The notes below the pieces were generated by a model. That model worked only from the letters and a program-made list of their open reading frames with translations. It ran no database searches and was not told the DNA's origin. Below are positions 31,533 to 42,103 of a stretch of DNA of 64,000 bases, in pieces. How positions within the stretch are numbered: position 1 is the stretch's first letter; each line of letters opens with the position of its first letter. Location: the NCBI RefSeq assembly GCF_000142905.1, contig NW_013657621.1:117615-181614 (forward strand). The letters run 5' to 3'. This DNA comes from Thecamonas trahens ATCC 50062. Lineage: Eukaryota; Apusozoa; Apusomonadida; Apusomonadidae. The position numbers and the translations under genes were made by a program.

Positions 31533-34333
31533 CTACTCCATCGACATTGTCGACGATGAGCTAAACGGCGACGATGACCGCGAGTGCAGTCCTTCATCAC
31601 CGCACACTTGCGCCTCAAGTCCTTCCCCGGTGTCTACCATGTCCAGCGTCGGTGCTAGCGATCGCGCCGCCCGCGGCGGCTGAGCTGAGAAGATCGACGG
31701 CGGCAGCTGAGGGACCGGCGGCGGTGCTGAGGTCGCCACCGCCGACACCGGCGGTAGCGTAGGCACCGGCGGCGGCTGCGCCAGCGACGCCTCGTCGTCG
31801 TCGGATGACGAGAACGAGTCCGGCGCCAGCGGCGGCGCTGTTGCCGGAGACGGCAGCGACGGCGGCGGCGGCGGCGGGAGTGGTGGCGGTGGCGGCGAGC
31901 GAGTGCCAGGCCCAGCGTGAGCTCCAGCCCCACCCCCGTCCTCATCAGCATCAACACCATCACCGTCACCGCGTTCCCACCACAACGCCGATGAGCCGGC
32001 GGACCGGATGCCGCCGGGCGATGAGGCCGCCGAGGCGAGCACCGCGGCTGCCGGCGATCGCGAGCCGGACGAGGCCAGCGTCTCGACGTCATCGAACAGC
32101 AGCGGATGCGCGTCTTGCTGGGCCTGGACTTGCGGCGGCTGGCGGGCAAGCGCGCGCGAGCGGAGGGTGGCGCGCAGTTGGGCAGCCTCGCTCTCGAGGG
32201 CGGTGATGTACCGGGCCTGGTCCGCCGCAAGCAGCGCGTACGTAGCCGGCCGGACAAAAACGCGAGCTGGAGCTCGTCAGTGCCCGCAGCGACAAAGCCC
32301 TCGGCCTCGAGGGCGTCGAGACGGAAGAACTTGTTGTAGCCCCAGCACTCGCCGGCCTCAAACTCCGAGGTATACTCGCGGACCACCGGCGGGCGGGACG
32401 GCGCGGTGGAATGGCGCATCTCCACCCGGTACTCATACCGCGCCGAGCCAACGAGGCCGCCGGCCATCTCCAGAAAGACCGAGAGGTGCGTTCCGCGGGC
32501 GATGCCGTTGCCGTTTGGGTAGACCTTGAGCCGCCACGCGAGGCCGTGGGTCACCAGCGGCTGCGAGAACACCACGTCCTCGGCCGCGCGGAGCGCCGAG
32601 AACGACGCCAGCACAAAGTCGCCCGACGCATACTCGGGCACAATCTCAGAGGCAAAGACCGGCGGGACGTAGACGTGCAGCGCCGAGCTCCCGGCCTCAC
32701 TCTCGGCCGCGTCCTCGCTGTCGTCGACTGCCGCTACCAGCGACGGCCGCTGGCACATCTCCCGCAGCAGACCCAGCAGCTCGTCGGTCTTGGCAATGAG
32801 CCGCGACCGCGGCGCGGCACTCAGCTGGCGCTCCAGCTCACCGAGGACCGATGAAATGAGCTCGAGTTCCTCAGCCATCGAGCCTTTTTGCGCAAGCAGC
32901 GCCAGAAGCTTGGTCTTGAGCTCGGCCTCCAGCCGGGCGTACATTTGGTCGACCGCGTCGCGGATCTCCAGCATCCGCTCTTCCTTGGCCCTCGTCACCT
33001 CCTCGATGTTCTCGTCGATGCCTGCAATCGCCGCCCGCAGCCGCTCCAGCCGCTCCGACAGCGCGTTGGTCTCTACCCGGATTCGCGACGTGTGGATGGC
33101 ATACACCGCATCAAGCTTGTTGAACGCGTGCCCGGTGTGCGTCGAGCCAAACATGGCACAGTCGGAGCAGATCGCCACCCCGCACGTCTCGCAGTAGTAT
33201 CCTAGCTCTTGATCGGGGTGGGCTGGGCACGGCTCGGCAACCCGCCCGCCACCGACTACCCCGCGGCGCCCGCCTGGCGACCGCGACCCGCCACCACGCG
33301 GGGGCGACGCCAGCAGGCCCATCGCCGCAGAGGCAGAGCTCGACGCTGTCGCCAGGTACGCCTTGTCCAGCTCGTCGGTCAGATCGTTCATGAACCGGCA
33401 GGTCACAAGCTCGTCCAGCTGCAGCGGCGCCCGGCAGTGCGGACACGTAGCACGCTGCACCAGCCACGTCGACATGCACGCGCGACAGCCCATTTTGGAG
33501 CACGCCGGGCACATGACCGCGCCCTCGACCCGCGCCATGCAGATGAAGCACCGGAAGAGCTCCTCGATGTTCGACAGTACCGATAGCGCCGCTGCATCGC
33601 CGCCCGCCATCGCCTGCCACCGCTCGCTGCCCCGCTCGACCTCATCCAGCGCGGTGAGCCCACCCGGGACAAGTCCACCTCCCGACGAGCTTGCTGCTGT
33701 GCTTCCAGCGGCTGCAACCGGACTACGACCCCCATCGCTATGCCCGTGACCAAGCCTGTACCCGTGACCGAGTATGGGATCATGCACATGGTGGCGGGCA
33801 CGGTCGTCATCGTGATCGCGGCCTTGTCCGCCTCCGCGGCCGTGTCCGACTCGGTCCGCGCCTCCGCCTCCCACCCCCGCCACAGCCTCTGCCGCCGCTA
33901 CGGCCCTCTGCAGCCGTCCACGAACCCCACCAGCGGCGACCTCCGCCCCCGCCGCCACCCCCACCGCGCGTTGCTCTCCACCAGCTCCACCATGACCGAC
34001 ACCGACCCGAGCTCTGTCACCATGACCGACTCGCCTTCCTCCGTCCGTCCCCACCCCCATACCTGTAGTCATGCCCATGTCCATACCCATGCCTGTCGTC
34101 ATGCCTGTGGCCATGCCTGTGGCCATGCCCTCCCCCATGCCCTCTCGGTCTCCTTCCCGACTGTTCCTTCCACCACCACCACCACCACCACCACCACCAC
34201 CACCATCATCACCACCACCGCTCCCGCCACCGCTCCTGCCTCGGACACGACCACTTCGAGAATGCTCCATGCTGAACACGCCACCAGCAGCTAGCTGATC
34301 GTCAACCTCCTCCGTTCTTCCAGCAGCTGTCAA
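31533..34333 (-). CDS. TRIM37: TRIM37-like RING/B-box/coiled-coil/MATH ubiquitin ligase, frameshifted in this assembly
   Basis: Predicted E3 ubiquitin ligase. The order is RING (CFICMARVEGAVMCPAC ... CPHCRAPL, about residue 260-305), B-box (CPAHPDQELGYYCETCGVAI then CSDC, about 365-395), coiled coil (about 400-500) and MATH/TRAF domain (GLAWRLKVYPNGNGIARGTH, SARYEYRVEM, GECWGYNKFFRLD). The MATH domain is strikingly close to human TRIM37 (GLCWRLKVYPDGNG, KYEYRVEM, GECWGYNRFFRLD), and this combination is unique to TRIM37. At an A5/T5 run (32256-32260) one base is missing; after it the frame continues VRPATYALLAADQARYITAL to a Pro/Ser-rich tail ending STMSME. Total about 933 aa. The N-terminal 250 residues are Gly/Asp/Met repeats of doubtful reality; the true start may be downstream of 34333. 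Confidence 0.9.
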
Positions 34334-34588
34334 GGATCCTCTCCAACCCTCAGCCTCCTACTCAGTCTCTTCCTCGAGTCAACTGTCTCCAACGCTCCGT
34401 CAGAGTCGTCGATGATCATGGTCGTGGTCATCATTGCCGTTGTGGTCGTTCTTGTGGTCTACAGGTTGTTCGCAACGGTGAGTGACACGAGTACGGTATT
34501 GGCAGGTAAGAGCTATCTGTCACAAGCTCCAATGGCCATCCTCCCCACTACCGTGCAACCACTCTACTGCCAGCGTCTGAATGTAGGG

Positions 34589-34665
<77 letters not shown>

Positions 34666-35114
34666 TAGGTAGACATAGCGGCGCGTACGAGAGTGAGTGC
34701 AGTGCGTTTGAGAGCGAGAGTGTGTGTAGCGTATGCGGGAATGTGTGGTTTAGTAAAATTTTCTCCAACCACCCTCGAACCAATTAACCACTTACATCTG
34801 CGGGCCAAGGTCTTCACATTCCTCCGGCGTGTCCCCACGTGAGAAAAAACCCCACACAGATTGAGTGGACACACGTTTGCGGAGACTGGCCTCCCCCTCC
34901 CGCTCACCCGCACTACTCTCCGTTGCCCCCTCCCCTCCCCCTCCCCCTCCCCACCCCCATCCGCCCCCATCACGGTAGCATCCACCGTGACTTGTCGGCC
35001 AGGTAGTCCCCCTCCCCCCAGTACCAAAAGTTGCAGCAAACGCAATTGACTTTGGCAGCACGCGTCTGCAAGCGCTCCACCACTCGGCACACGGTCTGGA
35101 CGGCGGGGGGAGCC
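34334..35114. promoter_or_regulatory. Divergent intergenic region before the giant membrane protein
   Basis: Spacer between TRIM37 (-) and the gene at 35115 (+). It contains a (GT)n microsatellite and C-rich tracts at 34920-34965. A short plus-strand ORF from 34412 encodes a hydrophobic segment (MIMVVVIIAVVVVLVVYRLF) just before a GTGAGT donor-like site; it could be a small membrane-protein exon, but nothing downstream supports it. Confidence 0.45.
34591..34662. repeat. (GT)n microsatellite
   Basis: About 36 uninterrupted GT dinucleotides in the divergent spacer. Confidence 0.97.
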
Positions 35115-38100
35115 ATGACCACGGCCAGTGAGCGGAACAAGAGACGGAGATGTACCATTTCCAGCGTATGGAGATTTAAGACCAGTTGCTACAGATCAGC
35201 CAAGTTTCGTGGCCATAGAGTTTCTCTAGCTCTCGTAGGCATGGCTGTCGTTCTCGCCTTCCTCTGCCAGGCGCCAATGGCGGAGGCTAGCTGCGTGTCG
35301 CCTTTGCTCGCACCCGCACCCGCATGGCCACTTGCCGGCGACGCCTCGTTCGGCCCATCGCCACTCGCGGTCATGCCTGACATACCGGCATGTCTTCCAG
35401 AGCGAGAGGCTATTGCTGTGGTGGCCACTACCAGCGCAGACGGCGTGACGGGCGTGCGGCTGGTTGATATCAACAACGACGGCGCGCTCGACGTCATCTC
35501 CTACGAGGAGCTCGACGACTCCATCTCGCTCTTCCTCAACCAGGGCATGGGTGCTGGCCTCGCTCCGAGGGCTGTCATTGGTCCGCCCTCGCCGCCTATC
35601 GAGTACGATCGCCCGCGGAGTGTGGCCTTTGGCGACATTGACGGTGACTCGCTCGTCGACATGGCCTCGGCGAGCCAGGTTGATGACGCCGTCGGCTGGA
35701 CCCGCAATCTCGGGAGCGGATTGTTTGGCTCGCGGAATGTGGTCTCGCCTGCGGCTGACGGCGCGTCGGGCGTGGCGCTCGCGGATTTGGATGGCGATGG
35801 AGATCTCGACCTCGCCGCCTGCTCCGCCAACGACGACTCTGTCCGCTGGTGGAGGAACGTCGATGGGAAGGGGAACTTTGTCTTTGTCCAGCTTGTCTCG
35901 GCGGCCACCGACGGCGCCGCTGACATAGCCGCGGTGGATGTGAATGCTGATGGCGACGTGGACCTTGTTGTTGTCTCGTCGAACGACAACAAGCTAGCCT
36001 GGTTCGCTAACAACGGCTCGTACTTTGGCACCGAGCGCATCATCTCGGCCACGCTCGCCAAACCGGTTGCCCTCGCGGTTGGCGACATGAACGGCGACGG
36101 CGTGTTGGACCTTGTTGTTGCGTTTGAGAGCGCCAACACCGTCGCCTGGTTTGCCAACTCCCACCCGGCACCAGGCTCCTTCTCGTCGCCGCTCCCGATC
36201 ACTACCTCGGCGCTCTCGGTCCGTGGCGTCGCTGTCGGCGATCTCGACACCGACGGCGACCTTGACGTCGCCCTCGCTTCGGACGGCGACCAGACCGTGG
36301 CCTGGTTTGCCAACGCCGATGGTCGTGGTACCTTTGCGACCTCGCCGCGGGTGGTCACCACTGCATACGCTGGCCCGCGCGACGTCGCCATTGGCGACAT
36401 TGATGGTGACGGTAAGGCCGACCTCGCCGCCGTCTTCCGCACGGCAGATACCGTTGCCTGGTTTCCACACGCCGTCGTACCCGGCTCGTTTGCCGCTGGT
36501 CCGACATCCATCGCCACTGCTCTTGACGGCGTCGGCGCCGTCGTCCTAGGCGACCTCGATGCTGACGGCGACCTCGACCTTGTCACCGCCTCGCCGGGCG
36601 AGCTGGGTGTCGCCTGGCGTGCCAACATCGATGGCGACGCAGTTGCTTGGTCCTCGCCGCGTTCCGTCGCACCGTCGCCTCCGGGCACGCATGCACTCGC
36701 TCTGGCTGACCTCGACGCCGATGGTGACCTAGATTTGGTTCTCGGCTCATCAGAGCCCGGGGCGGCCGCGCTCGGCTACGCGCTCAACGTCGATGGCGTG
36801 GGCGGCTTTGCGCCTGTTGTCGCTCTTGCTTGGAGCGCCAACGCCACTGGTGGCCTCGCGCTCGCCGACTACGATCTCGACGGCGATGTTGACATTGCCG
36901 TCTTTGACTCGTCGGGCACCACGCTTGTTGTCTTGCTCAACCGCGGAGGCGACGATGGCTTTGGACCAGAGCTTGCTGTTGATACGACCGGCTCGGACAT
37001 TGCCGCACTCGTCGCCGCAGACCTCAACAATGACGCGCTGCCGGACCTTGTCGCTGCCCACGCTGGTGCAGGTGCGGTGTTGTGGTACGCGGCAAGCAAC
37101 GGAGCCGGCCTCGCGTTTGTCGCTGCGGCCGTGGTAGCCAACACCGACGTCGCTGGTGCTTCTGCGCTTGCGATCGGAGACGTAGACGGCAACGGCGCGC
37201 TTGACGTGATTGTCGGCGCGACAACCGACACCACCATTGCTTGGTACGCCAACGCTGGCAACGGGGCGTTTGCGCTTGGCGCCACCGTCGACGCTGGCGC
37301 CAGCGACGTCGCGGTCCTTGCCACTGCCGACCTCGACGCCGACGGCGAGCTCGACATTGTGGCTGGACGTGGCGGCGTTGTCAACACCATGGCCATGTAC
37401 GCCAACACCGGCAACGGTACGAGTTTTGCGGCGGCATCGGTGCTGGTCGCCGGCGTGACGCAGCCGACTGCCGTGTTGGTCGCTGACATCGACGGTGACG
37501 GCGACAGAGACCTTGTGTATACCTCTGCCGGCGCCGACCTTGTTGCCTGGCTACCACAGACGTCGCGAACTGCCTTTGCCGACTATCTCCCGCAGCAGCA
37601 CGGGCTCGCGCGAGACGATCCGGCGTGCGCTGTGACATCGAGCTTTGCCTGCGTCACCGCGTCGCTCGGGCGACTCTCGCGCTGCGTCCGCGACACACTG
37701 GTCCTACCTACTGGCAGCTACGGGTGCCGGCGCGACGCGCACGCGCTCGTTACCCGTCCGATAGCGGTGGCATCGGCCGACTGCGCGGCACCGGCGGTGT
37801 TCAACTGCACGGCTCGTGGAGGTGGGGTGCTCTTCCGCGCGCTAGCGCATCCTTCAGCTGGTGTGCCGACCGTGGGCGATCTCGAGCTGCAGGGCGTGAG
37901 CTTGGTGCGACTCGGAACCGCACAGGTCTCGCCCTTTGGCGCACCAGGCCTGCGTGCCGAGGGCGCCGGCGCGCGGCTTGCTCTGGTGAACGCCTCTGTC
38001 AGTGACGCAACGTCGACGGTGCGACCGGGAGTCTTCTTCTTTGACGAGGGCATCGGTGGCGCAGTGCTTGTCGATGACGGCGCGACCTTTGTCTCGCACC

Positions 38101-41100
38101 GGACGCTCTGGGCGAGGTGCACGTCGTCGCGGTTCGGCGGCGCGGTGGCGCTTCGCCGGGCCGGAACGACGGCGGTCGTCTCCGACTCGGTCTTTACCAG
38201 CTGCGCGAGCGACGGGTCCGGTGGTGCGCTGGCGGTGCTGGCCGGCGTGGCGGTGTCTGCGAACAACACGCGGTTTGTGGGCAACAGCGCGGGCGTAGGC
38301 GGTGGCGCAGTGGCCTTGCTGGAGATCGAGGCGACGCTTGTTGGGCGTGGCCTCGAGTTTGACGGAAACGTGGCTGCCGGTGGGCTCGAGGCCGGCGGTG
38401 GCGGCGGCGCGGTGGCTGTGGTCGGCTCGCGGACGGTGCTTGTGCTGGAGAGCGGATCGCGGGTTGTGAACAACACAGCGAGTCGCGGATGCGGCGGTGG
38501 CGTGCTTGTCCGTAGCTCGGCGTCGCAGGCGCGGGTCTCGCTGCTGGCAACCGCGCTGGTGGGCAATGCAGCGGGCGTGGCTGGCGGAGCGGTAGCGACC
38601 CGCGCCGCGCCGCAGTCGGGCGCTAGCGTGGTGCTGGGCACCGGCAGCTCTGTGGCTCGCTCGCGGGCGACGTTTGGCGGCGCGCTTGCAGCTGTGAGCT
38701 CGGCGTATCCGTGGCCGAGCTCGTCGTCGCTCGCGAGTGTGGCACGCGGCTTGGCGACGAGCGCAGTTCCGAGCATTGCGTCGATTGCGTTGGTTGACGG
38801 CGTAGAGGTCGGCGAGGCAGAAGCACCCTTTGGCAGTCTTGTGTTTGTCTGCGACGCGGTGATTGAGCTCTCCGGGAGCGTGTTGGCGCCTCGCTCACCT
38901 AGTTCCGGCGGCAGCGCGTTGGCTTGCGCGGCGAGCGGGGTCAACGCGCCAGCGCCACCCAGCGGCTGGCTTGTCGAGTCCGGTATCGGAGCGAGCTTGC
39001 TGCGCGTGACGCCGCCGACGGCGCTTGTCCCAGATCCGGGTACATTTCCACCAGCGACGGTCTCTGGCTCCCTGTTGGGGGCCGGAAGCATGGGCGTGTT
39101 TGACAGCTATGGCCAGCGAGTCCGCGACCAGACGCTGGTACTGTTCGCGACGTCAGCAACAGCTGGAGTCGAGGCGAACGGTCTGGAGACTGGGACCGCC
39201 GTCAGCAGCGTGACCGGGAGCGGGGGCCTCGGCGTGCTGCGACTGAGCGCACTGGCGGAGACAATCGGGGACGCACGCGGCGGGCTGCCGAGTGCGATCC
39301 AAGTACGACTCAGCGGAGCGGTCGGTAGTGAGCCGCCGACAGCGGCAGTGACGGTCAACGTCACGCTCTGCCCGATCGGGTTTGGGGCGGTGTCTTCACC
39401 CGGGGCGGTACTCGAGTGCGGCGCGTGTTCGGACGGGTCGGCGTCGGCGACTGTGTCTGCCGAGCCGTGCGTGGCTGTTCCACCGTGCCCAGCAAACACG
39501 TTGCGGCTGGCCACGACCAACGCCACGGTGGTGGCGCCGTGTCTATGTAAGGAGCGGTTCTGGAGCCCATCGAAACAGGCTGATGTGGAGTGCATAGCGT
39601 GCCCGCGTGGCGGGCTGTGCGATGGTGGGCTGGCGGCGCCTCGGGCTGCGCCCGGGTTCTTCCCCGACGCCACGGATCCGGCGCTCTTTGTCTCGTGCCC
39701 GCGGGCAGAGGCGTGTTTGGGTGACGGGCTGTGTGCATCGGGTTACCGTGCGCGGCTGTGTGCCGAGTGCGAGTCGGACTACTTTAAGCTGTCTGGCTCG
39801 TGTCGGCGGTGTCAGCCTGAGCGCAACGTGGCAATTGTGTTGCTTCTCCTTGCGGGTGTGCTGATGGTGACGACGGTCCTGCTGGGGTTCAATCTCGCCG
39901 AGAGTTTGCGGTACAAGTTTGCAGCGGCGATGATCGGGCTCAATGCGCTGCAGATTTCTGCCATCTACGGCTCGCTCGACTTTGACTGGGGTGAGCTGGC
40001 GACGCTGTACTTTGACATTGCGTCTGCGGTGAACCTCAACGTAGAGCTGACGAGTCCCGAGTGCGCGTCGGCGTCGGGCACCGACGTCTGGGTTCTCAAG
40101 TGGGTGCTCACACTCCTGCTGCCTCTCTTTGCGGCGATCGTGCTTGTGCCGGTCTGTGGCGTGTTTGCCGGGCTCATTGTCGGCAACGTGTGGTGGCTTG
40201 GGAAGAAGAATCTGGACCAGCTGCGCGGAGCGGCCGGGCGGACGCTCTTCCAGATGATTGTCTTGCTGTACTTGCCGCTGACAAGCGCGTCGCTGGCGCC
40301 GTTTGGCTGCCGCAAGGAGGAGACCGGGCGGTGGGTGCTCGACGCGGATCCAGTGCGGAGCTGCTACAACGAGGCGTGGTGGGGCGGGTTGTTTGTGCCA
40401 GGTGTGTTGGCGACGGCTGTGTACGCGGTGGGGCTACCTGCGGGCGTGGCGATTCTGCTCTCGCGGCGGCGGGCGGCGCTCGATCCGATCTCCTTTGTCC
40501 TCCGCTTCGGCTTTCTTGTGGGGCGGTTTGCCGACGAGGCGTGGTGGTTTGAGGTGGCGATCATGCTCCGCAAGCTCGGTGTTGTGGTCTGCATGACAGC
40601 CTTTTTCTCGAGCGAGGGCAAAGCGTCTGCGGCGGTGCTTGTGCTTGTCGGCTCACTCGGGCAGCTGGTGTATCTGCGGCCGTACCGGTCGACGCTGCAC
40701 AACCGGTTGGCGGTGGTTGTTCTCGCTGCGGCATCGCTCATTCTGTACACCGGCATGCTCGACGCGCGGACGCTGCGGATGATAGGAGTGACGATCGGGG
40801 TCGTCACCATTGTTGCGGCAATTGTAGTCGGCAACGGGCTCGACCTCTACCTCATGGCGCGGCGCGAGAAGGAGATTGAGGAGGATGAGTACTTCAGCTC
40901 GGGAACGTTTCACATGCACGACGGCGGCGAAGTTGAGCTTGGTGGGCTCGGGATGGTGCATTCGATCTCGGGCACCGAGCTCCATAACATGCAGGCGTCG
41001 AGCGTGGACATTGGGTCGACGCTCTCGACCGCCCCGCTCGTCGAGTCGGCTGCGCCTGCTGCGGCCGGGATGTTTGACTCGCCGCCGACCGAGCCCGAGC

Positions 41101-41687
41101 CGCCTCCGGCCCTGCTCTCGTTCAGGCTGCCGCCGCCGATGCCGCATTCGGTGACGTCTTTGGCGCAGCAGTTTGACTCGGTGGATGCAAACAGGTCAAA
41201 CATCGCCACCGGCGGCTCAGTCTCGTCGACGCCGACGGCCACCGTGGCGATGGCGACCCACGGCGCGCTCGGAACCATCGATCTCGAGTCTTGCGAGTCG
41301 GAGACGGCGCCGCTGTACTCGGTCACTGCTGGCGTGACCCACGCCGAGCTGTCGGATGCCGGCGAGCTGTGCCGACCGCTCGACACGGGACCTACTGCAT
41401 TGGCGTCTGCCACCTCGTCAGGCGACTCGTCGTCATCGGGCGCCGACACGCAGGCGTCGACAACATGCGCGGCGACAACGTGCGGCTCGGTGACTGCGCC
41501 GTTTGCGTCGATGAATGACCGTCCACATGTGGCCAGCACGACCGCCAGCACGACCGCCAGCACGACCGCGGGCACCACCACCAGCTCTTCCACCGCCGAC
41601 CGCCGGCGAGCCGGAACCACGTCAACAGTATGCAGCACGAACTCGAGCTCAAGCTCGAGCGCAAGCGCAACCACAAGCACATCGTGA
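35115..41687 (+). CDS. Giant surface protein: FG-GAP blades, beta-helix, Cys-rich module, multi-TM domain
   Basis: Intronless, 2190 aa from the ATG at 35115. A hydrophobic segment VSLALVGMAVVLAFLC before EASC acts as signal peptide; ATGs at 35031 and 35242 are alternatives. Residues about 90-840 carry about 14 FG-GAP/VCBS loops (DLDGDGDLDLAAC, DMNGDGVLDLVV, DLDADGELDIVAG). Residues about 900-1300 are Gly/Asn/Val-rich and look like a right-handed beta-helix (FVGNSAGVGGGAVALL, NNTASRGCGGGVLV). Residues about 1410-1570 are a Cys-rich, EGF/GCC2-like module (CPANTLRL, CKERFWS, CIACPRGGLCDGG, CAECESDYFKLSGSCRRC). About nine TM helices follow from NVAIVLLLLAGVLMVTTVLL. The cytoplasmic tail is disordered. 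It may be a receptor or adhesion protein; ligand unknown. The blade type is shared with the gene at 4156-6924. Confidence 0.85.
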   Translation: MTTASERNKRRRCTISSVWRFKTSCYRSAKFRGHRVSLALVGMAVVLAFLCQAPMAEASCVSPLLAPAPAWPLAGDASFGPSPLAVMPDIPACLPEREAIAVVATTSADGVTGVRLVDINNDGALDVISYEELDDSISLFLNQGMGAGLAPRAVIGPPSPPIEYDRPRSVAFGDIDGDSLVDMASASQVDDAVGWTRNLGSGLFGSRNVVSPAADGASGVALADLDGDGDLDLAACSANDDSVRWWRNVDGKGNFVFVQLVSAATDGAADIAAVDVNADGDVDLVVVSSNDNKLAWFANNGSYFGTERIISATLAKPVALAVGDMNGDGVLDLVVAFESANTVAWFANSHPAPGSFSSPLPITTSALSVRGVAVGDLDTDGDLDVALASDGDQTVAWFANADGRGTFATSPRVVTTAYAGPRDVAIGDIDGDGKADLAAVFRTADTVAWFPHAVVPGSFAAGPTSIATALDGVGAVVLGDLDADGDLDLVTASPGELGVAWRANIDGDAVAWSSPRSVAPSPPGTHALALADLDADGDLDLVLGSSEPGAAALGYALNVDGVGGFAPVVALAWSANATGGLALADYDLDGDVDIAVFDSSGTTLVVLLNRGGDDGFGPELAVDTTGSDIAALVAADLNNDALPDLVAAHAGAGAVLWYAASNGAGLAFVAAAVVANTDVAGASALAIGDVDGNGALDVIVGATTDTTIAWYANAGNGAFALGATVDAGASDVAVLATADLDADGELDIVAGRGGVVNTMAMYANTGNGTSFAAASVLVAGVTQPTAVLVADIDGDGDRDLVYTSAGADLVAWLPQTSRTAFADYLPQQHGLARDDPACAVTSSFACVTASLGRLSRCVRDTLVLPTGSYGCRRDAHALVTRPIAVASADCAAPAVFNCTARGGGVLFRALAHPSAGVPTVGDLELQGVSLVRLGTAQVSPFGAPGLRAEGAGARLALVNASVSDATSTVRPGVFFFDEGIGGAVLVDDGATFVSHRTLWARCTSSRFGGAVALRRAGTTAVVSDSVFTSCASDGSGGALAVLAGVAVSANNTRFVGNSAGVGGGAVALLEIEATLVGRGLEFDGNVAAGGLEAGGGGGAVAVVGSRTVLVLESGSRVVNNTASRGCGGGVLVRSSASQARVSLLATALVGNAAGVAGGAVATRAAPQSGASVVLGTGSSVARSRATFGGALAAVSSAYPWPSSSSLASVARGLATSAVPSIASIALVDGVEVGEAEAPFGSLVFVCDAVIELSGSVLAPRSPSSGGSALACAASGVNAPAPPSGWLVESGIGASLLRVTPPTALVPDPGTFPPATVSGSLLGAGSMGVFDSYGQRVRDQTLVLFATSATAGVEANGLETGTAVSSVTGSGGLGVLRLSALAETIGDARGGLPSAIQVRLSGAVGSEPPTAAVTVNVTLCPIGFGAVSSPGAVLECGACSDGSASATVSAEPCVAVPPCPANTLRLATTNATVVAPCLCKERFWSPSKQADVECIACPRGGLCDGGLAAPRAAPGFFPDATDPALFVSCPRAEACLGDGLCASGYRARLCAECESDYFKLSGSCRRCQPERNVAIVLLLLAGVLMVTTVLLGFNLAESLRYKFAAAMIGLNALQISAIYGSLDFDWGELATLYFDIASAVNLNVELTSPECASASGTDVWVLKWVLTLLLPLFAAIVLVPVCGVFAGLIVGNVWWLGKKNLDQLRGAAGRTLFQMIVLLYLPLTSASLAPFGCRKEETGRWVLDADPVRSCYNEAWWGGLFVPGVLATAVYAVGLPAGVAILLSRRRAALDPISFVLRFGFLVGRFADEAWWFEVAIMLRKLGVVVCMTAFFSSEGKASAAVLVLVGSLGQLVYLRPYRSTLHNRLAVVVLAAASLILYTGMLDARTLRMIGVTIGVVTIVAAIVVGNGLDLYLMARREKEIEEDEYFSSGTFHMHDGGEVELGGLGMVHSISGTELHNMQASSVDIGSTLSTAPLVESAAPAAAGMFDSPPTEPEPPPALLSFRLPPPMPHSVTSLAQQFDSVDANRSNIATGGSVSSTPTATVAMATHGALGTIDLESCESETAPLYSVTAGVTHAELSDAGELCRPLDTGPTALASATSSGDSSSSGADTQASTTCAATTCGSVTAPFASMNDRPHVASTTASTTASTTAGTTTSSSTADRRRAGTTSTVCSTNSSSSSSASATTSTS

Positions 41688-41699
41688 CGGCGAGGACCT

Positions 41700-41945
41700 T
41701 TGGGGCATGGCCAACGATTAATGGGGGAATGACATGGCCAACGATTAATGGGGGAATGACATGGCCAACGATTAATGGGGGAATGACATGGCCAACGATT
41801 GGCCAACGATAAATGGGGGAATGGCCAACGATAAATGGGGGCATGGCCAACGATTAATGGGGGAATGGCCAACGATTAATGGGGGAATGACATGGCCAAC
41901 GATTAATGGGGGAATGACATGGCCAACGATTATTGGGGGCATGAC
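41700..41945. repeat. 27-bp minisatellite with truncated units
   Basis: Units of atggccaacgattaatgggg plus gaatgac, mixed with shorter 20-bp variants, about ten copies. It starts about 15 bp after the stop of the giant membrane-protein gene and ends before the poly-C tract preceding the double-PH gene. Confidence 0.95.
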
Positions 41946-42103
41946 CAGGAGCAAAGGGGGAGGGGGGAGGAGAGCGTGTTGGTGGTGACGGGCACGGGCA
42001 CGGGTGCACGCACCTGACCCACCCATTAACCCCCCCCCCCCCCCTCTCCTTCCCCCTCCTTCCCTTCCCGTGTTCGTTCTGTGTGTGCAAGTGTGTGGCC
42101 ACC

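Noticed and set aside
34412-34672. Short hydrophobic ORF MIMVVVIIAVVVVLVVYRLF followed by Cys-Val repeats
   Set aside because: The tail is a (GT)n translation; a donor-like GTGAGT follows the hydrophobic part but no acceptor exon can be supported.
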